NCBI GenBank assembly: GCA_021160705.1 | Contig: JAGHBZ010000427.1 | Location: forward strand, 1 to 8,785 | From: Candidatus Sumerlaeota bacterium | GTDB lineage: Bacteria; Sumerlaeota; Sumerlaeia; MWCT01; JAGHBZ01 | Direction: 5' to 3' | Length of the DNA: 8,785 bases | In this document: one piece after another, positions 1-5,978 of the stretch | Layout: every line of letters begins with the position of its first letter | Position numbering within the stretch: the stretch's first letter is position 1 | Position numbers and translations under genes: made by a program | The notes under the pieces: generated by a model | The model's database searches: none | What the model was told of the DNA's origin: nothing | The model's input: the letters and a program-made list of their open reading frames with translations, nothing else

Positions 1-286
1 CCTGTGCCGGGTCTGTAGAACCCATAAGATTTCGTATATGCGCAATAACGTTCTCGCCTTTCACCACGATGACAACCACTTTACCTGAAGTTGTAAAATC
101 TATCAACTTATCATAGAAGTCTTTTCCTTTATGCTCGGCATATAGACGCTCCGCCTGACTCCGACTCATCTTAATCAATTTCATCCCGGCAAGTTGAAGC
201 CCTTTTCTCTCAAGTCGGCTGATAACCGTGCCTACCAGACCACGTTCAACCGCATCCGGCTTTAACATCACAAACGTCCGTTCCAT
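1..286 (-). CDS. ndk: Nucleoside diphosphate kinase, N-terminal 95 residues (cut by window edge)
   Basis: The enzyme transfers the gamma phosphate of ATP to other nucleoside diphosphates through a phosphohistidine, in the cytoplasm. The visible protein begins MERTFVMLKPDAVERGLVG, a near-canonical Ndk start. K9-P10-D11 is the conserved KPD. Y49 in the YAEHKGK segment, R85 and T91 in RNLMGSTDP match the family's nucleotide and phosphate contacts. The active-site histidine motif (NxxHGSD), expected about 20 residues further on, lies beyond base 1, so intactness cannot be judged. The start at 286 is right because it opens directly on the first beta strand. Upstream, AAGGGTAAGAGAG gives only a modest ribosome site. 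It is divergent from the M15-like gene and has its own promoter at 330-358. The identification is very secure. Confidence 0.95.
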   Translation of the reverse strand, partial: MERTFVMLKPDAVERGLVGTVISRLERKGLQLAGMKLIKMSRSQAERLYAEHKGKDFYDKLIDFTTSGKVVVIVVKGENVIAHIRNLMGSTDPAQ

Positions 287-586
287 TCTCTCTTACCCTT
301 CTTCTTAAAGATAATGTTTCCCCCTCTCTTATAAAAGACAAATTAAATTTTTTTACAATGCCTTCACAAAATCAAATAAAATTGATACAAATATTGAAAA
401 GAATCTGCCTGTTATAGATATTTTTAGCTCAAAAGCAACTTTACATTTAGATATGCTATGTGGTTGAATACCTCTGAATTGTTACGCTTCTTTTTTATAG
501 AACACACTAAGATTTTTAGAAGATTTCCGTTGCAGAAAATAGAAATAATAGTGCATTGTTAATTATACGATTTTGGGAGATAAAAA
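287..586. other. Divergent intergenic region, ndk / M15-like gene
   Basis: This 300-base AT-rich gap separates two divergent genes. The ndk promoter occupies the left side. On the plus strand there is a clear ribosome site, GGGAGA (575-580), seven bases before the ATG at 587. I found no plus-strand promoter with both boxes at normal spacing. The best is weak: TTTACA at 440-445 with TTGAAT 18 bases later. No RNA gene, repeat or additional ORF is evident. Confidence 0.5.
330..358 (-). promoter_or_regulatory. Sigma70-like promoter for ndk
   Basis: Read on the minus strand, the -35 box TTGTAA (358-353) is followed by a 17-base AT-rich spacer and the -10 box TTTATA (335-330). The predicted start near 323 would leave a leader of roughly 37 bases before the ndk ATG at 286. 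Boxes and spacing are read directly from the sequence; activity is inferred. Confidence 0.55.
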
Positions 587-1738
587 ATGAGAGTAATCAC
601 AGCGAGTGTAATGAGTTTGAGTCTGCTCTTTTGTCTGACCATACAGGCAAGAACCACGCCAACACTCACTGCCAGTCCAGTGATGCCTACACCTGAGAAA
701 ATAAATGAAGTCATCATTACCGGGCTTATACCTGAGCTGGGCACATTAACTCGTGGAATGGCATTCCTGTGTTTACCCGGAGAAGAAAAAACTATTAAAC
801 TCCACTATGCATTCCCTTCGGAGAGTGAGTCGCTGAGCTTTGCACGAACCTCGCCGGGAAGACATCAATATGAAATCGGGCGAAAGATTAACCTGGATTG
901 GTCTATTGATAACGGCAAGATTCTTAAATCAGTGGAGAATAGTATCGTCTGGCAAGCCCCGACCAGACCAGGCGATTATAAGATACGTGCTGTCTATACT
1001 GAGGAGCGTCGCTGGGGATGTGACGATGTATTTCTCCCTGTGCAGAGGTATGTCGGGCAAATTGACCTGCGAGCAATCGTCCAGTATCCATTTAATCCAA
1101 TCACCGACACTACACTGGAAGGATATGCTATTGGCGTATACCCAGATGAAACCGCACCAGGCGTTGTGGAGCCGGTTGCCAGTCACCGCTCTTCTTATAA
1201 ACCGCCAAGATTTTTTATTAAACTTACCCCACTCAATGAAGACTTTAAAATTTCCCCGCATTTCTGTCTTGGAGATTTCTCGCGTCCTCACGAAAAAGGA
1301 AAAACCAGATTTATTGCCCTCAAATACTCAATTGTTAAACGTCTGGAGTTAATCATTGACTTACTCCACAAAGAGGGGAAAAAGGTAAAAGGTCTCAAGA
1401 TTTTACGTGGCTATATCTCACCACTGGAAAAGCAACGCCTGAAAAGGGAAGGAATCTATCTCACTGAATTCAGCAGATTTCTTTATGGCGATGCCGCCGC
1501 GATAATCGTTGATGAAGATAATGATAATAAAATGGACGACCTTAATGGTGACGGCAAAATTGATGTCGCTGATGCAAGGTGGTTGGCAGCTATTGCTGAA
1601 CAGGCAGAATCCCAATCACGTTCTTTTGGTGGCATTGGTATTTATGACCATTTCAAGGACACGTATTATCCCGATACTCCTTATGTTCAGGTAGATACAC
1701 GTGGATGGCGTTCTCGATGGTCTCGCCTGAAGCCCTGA
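587..1738 (+). CDS. Exported M15_3 peptidase-like protein lacking the zinc ligands, with EF-hand-like insert
   Basis: Residues 1-21 look like a Sec signal peptide: basic start, hydrophobic core MSLSLLFCLTI, probable cleavage after IQA. The mature protein would therefore lie outside the cytoplasmic membrane. Residues about 95-140 (WSIDNG...WQAPTRPGDYKIRAVY) resemble an Ig-like beta domain. Residues about 205-378 follow the layout of secreted M15_3 D-Ala-D-Ala carboxypeptidase-like proteins: HFCLGDF (225-231), a helix (244-263), KILRGYISP (271-279), SRFLYGDAAA (296-305), GGIGIY (348-353), YVQVDTRG (366-373). Two overlapping EF-hand loops at 309-329 (ending DLNGDGKIDVAD) keep their acidic positions. 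The family's zinc ligands are His and Asp of SRHxxGxAxD and His of HVD. Here they are F298, A305 and Q368, so classical hydrolysis is unlikely. It may bind peptidoglycan or be structural (inference). Fold call from memory of the family, fairly confident. The gene lies 86 bases before purA, same strand. Confidence 0.72.
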   Translation: MRVITASVMSLSLLFCLTIQARTTPTLTASPVMPTPEKINEVIITGLIPELGTLTRGMAFLCLPGEEKTIKLHYAFPSESESLSFARTSPGRHQYEIGRKINLDWSIDNGKILKSVENSIVWQAPTRPGDYKIRAVYTEERRWGCDDVFLPVQRYVGQIDLRAIVQYPFNPITDTTLEGYAIGVYPDETAPGVVEPVASHRSSYKPPRFFIKLTPLNEDFKISPHFCLGDFSRPHEKGKTRFIALKYSIVKRLELIIDLLHKEGKKVKGLKILRGYISPLEKQRLKREGIYLTEFSRFLYGDAAAIIVDEDNDNKMDDLNGDGKIDVADARWLAAIAEQAESQSRSFGGIGIYDHFKDTYYPDTPYVQVDTRGWRSRWSRLKP

Positions 1739-1824
1739 CTGAGTGGGCGCCATTTGCGCAAAACAAGCGATTCGGTTTCACAACATTCTTGAAAAAATTC
1801 TAATCTAAATGAGGAGGAAATACT

Positions 1825-3120
1825 ATGCCTGTAGTCGGCTTAATCGGGTGTCAATGGGGTGATGAAGGAAAAGGTAAAGTCGTTGATATTTTATCAGCCG
1901 ACGCTGACCTCGTAGCACGCTATCAGGGCGGACCAAATGCTGGACATACCGTCGTCATTGATGATACGCAGATTATCCTGCACAATATCCCCACTGGTAT
2001 TCTACAGCCAGGCACTAAATGTCTTATTGGCAATGGTATGGTAATTGACCCTGAAAGCCTCGCTCAAGAAATAGCCCAGCTCGAAACACTGAATTACAAT
2101 GTCAGAAGCAACCTGATGATTAGCCTCAACGCTCACCTTATTATGCCGTATCATAAATTGCTGGACAAGGTGCAGGAGAGACTTCGTGGCAAAGGTAAAA
2201 TCGGAACCACTGGCAGGGGTATCGGATGTGCTTATGCTGATAAGGCGATGCGTCAGGGTATTAGGGTCGCTGACCTCTTCAATAAAGATAGGTTTGCCAG
2301 GCGAGTTACCTCAGCTGTCTCGTTCTATAATCTTCTCATTCGTAACATTGAGGGACTGGATAACCTCAACGCTGACCATATAATTGACCAGGTATGGCAA
2401 TATGCTGATATGATAGTCCCGATGGCAGTTGATGGCGTTGTCCTCATTAATGATTATATTAAACTCGGCAAAAAGATACTATGTGAAGGCGCTCAGGGCG
2501 TACATCTGGACATTGATTTTGGTACGTATCCCTACGTCACATCATCCAATCCTACACCCGGTGGAATTTGCTCCGGATTGGGCATCGCACCCGGGGTGAT
2601 TAACCGACTCATAGGCGTGGTCAAAGCTTATACCACACGCGTCGGGGAAGGACCCTTACCTACTGAACTCACTGAAGAAGCCGGCGCAAATCTTAGAGAA
2701 CTGGGCGCAGAATATGGTGCTACTACTGGCAGACCGCGCCGCTGTGGGTGGCTGGACATACCTGTGCTTCGTCGCTCTATTCTGCTTACCGGAATCAAGG
2801 AGATTGCACTGACCAAACTTGATGTACTTGATATGTTCCCCGAGATTAAAATTTGCACAGCGTACAAATACAGAGGCGAGACCATAGATATTCTTCCATT
2901 TGATATTCAGTCAAACGAAGAACTCCAGCCGATATATGAGACCCTGCCCGGATGGAAACAAAAAACTACTGAAGTTACATCTTACGAAAAGTTGCCCACA
3001 AATGCTCAAGCATACGTCGAGTACATAGAAGAAATGCTAAAAGTTAGGGTCATCCTGATTTCTGTGGGTCCCCAACGCCGACGCGCTATCATCCGCGACT
3101 CTCAGATTTGGAATAAGTGA
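1825..3120 (+). CDS. purA: Adenylosuccinate synthetase
   Basis: This cytoplasmic enzyme performs the first committed step from IMP to AMP, joining IMP and L-aspartate at the expense of GTP. At 431 residues it is full length, and its numbering matches E. coli PurA in the N-terminal part. GCQWGDEGKGK (8-18) carries the catalytic D13 and the P-loop-like lysine. GGPNAGHTV contains H41. GTTGRGIG (127-134) and R143 are IMP contacts. EGAQGVHLDIDFGTYPYVTS (221-240), KAYTTRVGEGP (268-277), GATTGRPRRCGW (298-309), TKLD (330-333, guanine recognition) and SVGP (413-416) are all present. One deviation is C135 in GIGCAYADK, where most homologues have proline. A strong AGGAGG (1812-1817) seven bases before the ATG fixes the start. 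Its stop lies three bases from the stop of the opposing DUF4954-like gene. It might be co-transcribed with the upstream gene; I see no convincing promoter in the 86-base gap. Confidence 0.98.
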   Translation: MPVVGLIGCQWGDEGKGKVVDILSADADLVARYQGGPNAGHTVVIDDTQIILHNIPTGILQPGTKCLIGNGMVIDPESLAQEIAQLETLNYNVRSNLMISLNAHLIMPYHKLLDKVQERLRGKGKIGTTGRGIGCAYADKAMRQGIRVADLFNKDRFARRVTSAVSFYNLLIRNIEGLDNLNADHIIDQVWQYADMIVPMAVDGVVLINDYIKLGKKILCEGAQGVHLDIDFGTYPYVTSSNPTPGGICSGLGIAPGVINRLIGVVKAYTTRVGEGPLPTELTEEAGANLRELGAEYGATTGRPRRCGWLDIPVLRRSILLTGIKEIALTKLDVLDMFPEIKICTAYKYRGETIDILPFDIQSNEELQPIYETLPGWKQKTTEVTSYEKLPTNAQAYVEYIEEMLKVRVILISVGPQRRRAIIRDSQIWNK

Positions 3121-3123
3121 GCC

Positions 3124-5037
3124 CTAAAAAGTTTTGAGAATTTCCTCAATCTCCTGCTGAAGTTTTCGGGTAGCTTCCCAGGTCTCTTTGACAAAGCTCT
3201 CCTCAGCTGCGGGTTTATGTGCCTCCGGGTAGTCAGGGATGATTCGTTTTCCGCGTTTATCGTCTTTTTCTTTTGACCGCTGCACGTCTCTGGCAATCTC
3301 CTCCTGCATTGATGAGAGTAAGCGGAGGTGCTCAGCTACGTCTTTCTTCTCAAATTCTGCCAGCAGTATTTTTCGTTCGTGTTCCCAGCGTTCGTCATCG
3401 GTCACAGTGTCATATATTTGAGCGAGTTCATCCTTTTTTCCTTCAGCCAGCAAAGCTTCCACGCGTCTTTTCAGACCCATCAGCGCATAATACCGTATAT
3501 ACCTGGTGTACGTCTCAATCCCCTTTACTCTTCTGTTCTCAAGCATATAGTTTTTGCCCAGTCCCGGAATATCTTTACCTGTGTAGAGTTCCTTTTGTTC
3601 TTTAATGTTGCTCAGCCTTTTGCGAGCATCAATCATTAGGTCCACAATATCAGGACGAAATACCTCAAACACAAACTGCGTCCGACGTGCCTTATTGCGT
3701 TTCCTGAACTTTCCTTCGTTACGACGGATGGTGAAGATATTGTCTGAAAGAACCCATCCAGGGAAAATCTCACCAAACTCCGGCGAGATTCCCTCATAGC
3801 TTGCTGATGGGGTGTTTATCAGCGAGAACGGAAACTCAATCTTTTGTGGCAATGCAGTCACACCAGTTGCAATGATGCAATACGGTGCACGGGAAAAATC
3901 TGCAGGAAACTTTATGTTCACCCCAAGTCCGAAAAATGTTCCTTCTCCACACCAGATTTCCTGGTCAGGCGCTTTCCCTGTATGATTGGAACCAATATTT
4001 GCACCATAGCCAACATTGCCTTTTCCTTCTGGCCAGAACGCCGCAATAAGCAATGCCTGATGATGAAATCCTACAAAGGGTCCCACCAGCGAAGCGGTAA
4101 CTTCTCCTTCTGCAATACCTGTATTCGGTCCAATAATTGATTGTGTGACTTTGCCATGGCGTTCTATATGTGAATGTTCAGTCAGCACTGAACTGTCCAC
4201 AATCGCCATTGACGTCACCTCACAACCCCACTGCAAAATGCTGTTTACCACGTAAGCACCATCGGTGATTCTGGTTTTTTCTTCAGGATTGCTGAGTAAG
4301 GTGGAATTCTTCACCAGAGTCGCATTATCAATCACAGCTGACTCGCCCATAAACACATCTTCTATTTTCTTTGTATTTTTCACCTGCGCCCCACGTTTAA
4401 TTATCCCTTTTGGCGAGGTAATCCGTTCCACATAATCAGCTACAAACTCCGCATATTCTTTCAGAAATTCTTTATCTGCCCTTGAAGTTGCAACCTTCTC
4501 CGCAACTGGTATCGTGATATCTGCATAAGTAAGCGTCTCTCTTCCACCGGTCTCAATTGCCACACTGAGCTCCTGTCCATTACCAAACGCACAACCCTCC
4601 CTCGCAATCATCTCGCCCACATTGTATAAAATTACCTTATCCTCAATAATATAATTACTTAAAATGTTGGCATTATATATAAGTACATCCGCTCCCACCT
4701 CGCAATTGTATAGCACACTGTTATAAATCCCACTTGGAAGCACCACTCCCGGGGCTACCTCAACCAGCTCACCGCACTTCCCTAACACACATACCCCCCA
4801 GAAGCACGTATCGTGGAAGCGAAATACATCAAACCCATTATTGATGACTAAAATCTTTGTCCAGTCGTTACTATAACATCCGTTCTGGATAAGTGTCTCA
4901 ATTTCTTCTGACGTCAGGGCTCGTACCTCATCGCCATACAACACTGATTTCCCCTTTGCATCTTTGACTTGCGCAACAGCCTTTATCAACTCCGATTGCT
5001 CCAGAACGTCGCCTACTACTTTTTTAATATCTCTCAT
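3124..5037 (-). CDS. DUF4954-like left-handed beta-helix protein, nagB partner
   Basis: I recognise this 637-residue protein as a likely DUF4954 family member, related in fold to left-handed beta-helix sugar acyltransferases and nucleotidyltransferases. No reaction is established for it. Residues 40-60 (LTSEEIETLIQNGCYSNDW) match the family's N-terminal signature. Residues about 95-400 show hexapeptide-type turns: PSGIYNSVLYNCEVGADVLI (101-120), then runs at 255-330, GPFVGFHH (319-326) and GYGANIGSNHTG (343-354). FGLGVNIKFPADFSRAPY (369-386) and EFPFSLI (401-407) are conserved-looking. H325, H326 and H352 are candidate catalytic histidines by analogy with other beta-helix transferases (inference). 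Residues about 460-637 are charged and helical with heptad-like stretches, suggesting a coiled-coil tail. There is no signal peptide, so it is cytoplasmic. AGGAGGT (5046-5052) sits eight bases before the ATG. Its place 89 bases downstream of nagB, same strand, suggests a role in amino-sugar metabolism. Confidence 0.75.
   Translation of the reverse strand: MRDIKKVVGDVLEQSELIKAVAQVKDAKGKSVLYGDEVRALTSEEIETLIQNGCYSNDWTKILVINNGFDVFRFHDTCFWGVCVLGKCGELVEVAPGVVLPSGIYNSVLYNCEVGADVLIYNANILSNYIIEDKVILYNVGEMIAREGCAFGNGQELSVAIETGGRETLTYADITIPVAEKVATSRADKEFLKEYAEFVADYVERITSPKGIIKRGAQVKNTKKIEDVFMGESAVIDNATLVKNSTLLSNPEEKTRITDGAYVVNSILQWGCEVTSMAIVDSSVLTEHSHIERHGKVTQSIIGPNTGIAEGEVTASLVGPFVGFHHQALLIAAFWPEGKGNVGYGANIGSNHTGKAPDQEIWCGEGTFFGLGVNIKFPADFSRAPYCIIATGVTALPQKIEFPFSLINTPSASYEGISPEFGEIFPGWVLSDNIFTIRRNEGKFRKRNKARRTQFVFEVFRPDIVDLMIDARKRLSNIKEQKELYTGKDIPGLGKNYMLENRRVKGIETYTRYIRYYALMGLKRRVEALLAEGKKDELAQIYDTVTDDERWEHERKILLAEFEKKDVAEHLRLLSSMQEEIARDVQRSKEKDDKRGKRIIPDYPEAHKPAAEESFVKETWEATRKLQQEIEEILKTF
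3134..3149 (-). terminator. Weak terminator-like hairpin at the end of the DUF4954-like gene
   Basis: On the minus strand TTGAG and CTCAA can pair around a six-base loop and are followed by AACTTTTT. The stem is only five base pairs, mostly A-T, and lies inside the last codons of the gene. It is therefore a weak candidate. Confidence 0.2.
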
Positions 5038-5082
5038 AATACGTCACCTCCTTATTAAACCAGGCGAGAAAACGAACACATC

Positions 5083-5106
5083 AAAAACGGAGCGTATTTA
5101 ACGTCC
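5083..5106 (-). terminator. Possible attenuator between nagB and the DUF4954-like gene
   Basis: Read on the minus strand, GGACG (5106-5102) can pair with CGCTCC (5094-5089), with one bulged C, around a seven-base AT loop. GTTTTT follows directly. It sits 21 bases after the nagB stop and before the next ribosome site, so it could reduce expression of the downstream gene. The short bulged stem makes this tentative. Confidence 0.3.
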
Positions 5107-5126
5107 TCACCAGGGCTTTTCAGAGC

Positions 5127-5918
5127 TTATTTAAACTGAAAATCCTTGATTCTATTCTTATTCTCATACATCCAGCGGTATTCTTTTGCGTATTTCAATT
5201 CCGACGCCGCCTCTTCATCAAGTACTACCGTGCAATTCGGATGGAGCTGTAACACACTGGCAGTTATCATACTGGTAATTGGCCCCTCTATAAACTCTGC
5301 CACAACTTTTGCTTTCTTCTTGCCGTTTGCAATCAGGAGAATCTTCTTTGCCTCCATAATAGTGCCCACTCCCATTGTAATCGCAAAATAGGGAACCTCA
5401 TCAATACTCTTAAAGAAACGCGCATTATCTTTTCTGGTCTGCTCAAAGAGCGTAACTATTCGGGTGCGCGAGGTTAATGATGAGCCGGGCTCATTGAACG
5501 CAATATGTCCATCTCCCCCTATCCCTAAAAGCTGCAGGTCTATCCCCCCAGCCTTTTTGATTTCCTCCTCATACCAGTTACAGTACGCCTCAAAATCCGC
5601 GATAATTCCTGCTGGAACGTGCACGTTCTCCGGGTTAATGTTCACGTGCTTAAACAGATTCTCCCACATAAAGTAGTAATAACTCTGGTCGTGGGATGGG
5701 GGTAGCCCGATATACTCGTCAAGATTGAAGGTTACAACCTTACAAAAATCCAGCCCTTCTTCTTTATGCATCCTGACGAGCTCTTTATACGTACCTATTG
5801 GTGTACCACCCGTGGCAAGCCCAAGCACTGAGTTGGGTTTACTTACAATCTGCTCACGGATAATCTTCGCCGCCTCTTTACTCATCTCATCATAATCTTT
5901 TGTGATGATTACTTCCAT
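5127..5918 (-). CDS. nagB: Glucosamine-6-phosphate deaminase
   Basis: The enzyme converts glucosamine-6-phosphate to fructose-6-phosphate and ammonia, the last step of amino-sugar breakdown before glycolysis. At 263 residues it is close to E. coli NagB (266). LATGGTP (34-40) is the phosphate loop. NLDEYIGL (65-72) contains D67, the counterpart of the E. coli catalytic base D72. GIGGDGHIAFNEPGS (132-146) carries D136, H138 and E143, equivalent to D141, H143 and E148. R167 and K202 match the other phosphate and substrate contacts. S146 and R153 of the E. coli allosteric site are kept, but the position of K160 is V155, so activation by N-acetylglucosamine-6-phosphate is uncertain. CCTCCT at 5926-5931 is a strong minus-strand AGGAGG seven bases before the ATG. 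It lies 60 bases after a ROK regulator and is probably co-transcribed with it. No nagA is present in the window. Confidence 0.97.
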   Translation of the reverse strand: MEVIITKDYDEMSKEAAKIIREQIVSKPNSVLGLATGGTPIGTYKELVRMHKEEGLDFCKVVTFNLDEYIGLPPSHDQSYYYFMWENLFKHVNINPENVHVPAGIIADFEAYCNWYEEEIKKAGGIDLQLLGIGGDGHIAFNEPGSSLTSRTRIVTLFEQTRKDNARFFKSIDEVPYFAITMGVGTIMEAKKILLIANGKKKAKVVAEFIEGPITSMITASVLQLHPNCTVVLDEEAASELKYAKEYRWMYENKNRIKDFQFK

Positions 5919-5953
5919 ATTTTTTCCTCCTTTTATTATTGAATTTACTAAAA

Positions 5954-5970
5954 TTAGCTAACTATATAGT
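5954..5970. promoter_or_regulatory. Adjacent palindromes in the ROK-nagB spacer
   Basis: TTAGCTAA (5954-5961) and ACTATATAGT (5961-5970) are both perfect palindromes and share one base. They lie in the 60-base gap upstream of nagB, 36 to 52 bases before its start. An internal operator or a nagB promoter region is possible, since TATAGT resembles a -10 box. No -35 box sits at normal spacing, and AT-rich palindromes this short can arise by chance. Confidence 0.25.
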
Positions 5971-5978
5971 CGCTCCTT

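Noticed and set aside
601..655. Lipoprotein lipobox in the M15-like signal peptide (LLFC)
   Set aside because: Phe before the Cys is not accepted by usual lipobox rules; an ordinary Sec cleavage after IQA fits better.
840..1352. 170-codon plus-strand ORF and a 120-codon minus-strand ORF inside the M15-like gene
   Set aside because: Both are out of frame with the signal-peptide protein, which has clear domain motifs and a ribosome site; neither shadow has either.
1751..1763. GCGC-CATTT-GCGC hairpin between the M15-like gene and purA
   Set aside because: Only a four-base-pair stem and no T-run after it, so it is not a credible terminator.
3239..4140. Several plus-strand ORFs of 60-110 codons opposite the DUF4954-like gene
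   Set aside because: They are antisense to a well-supported coding frame, lack ribosome sites and show no recognisable protein pattern.
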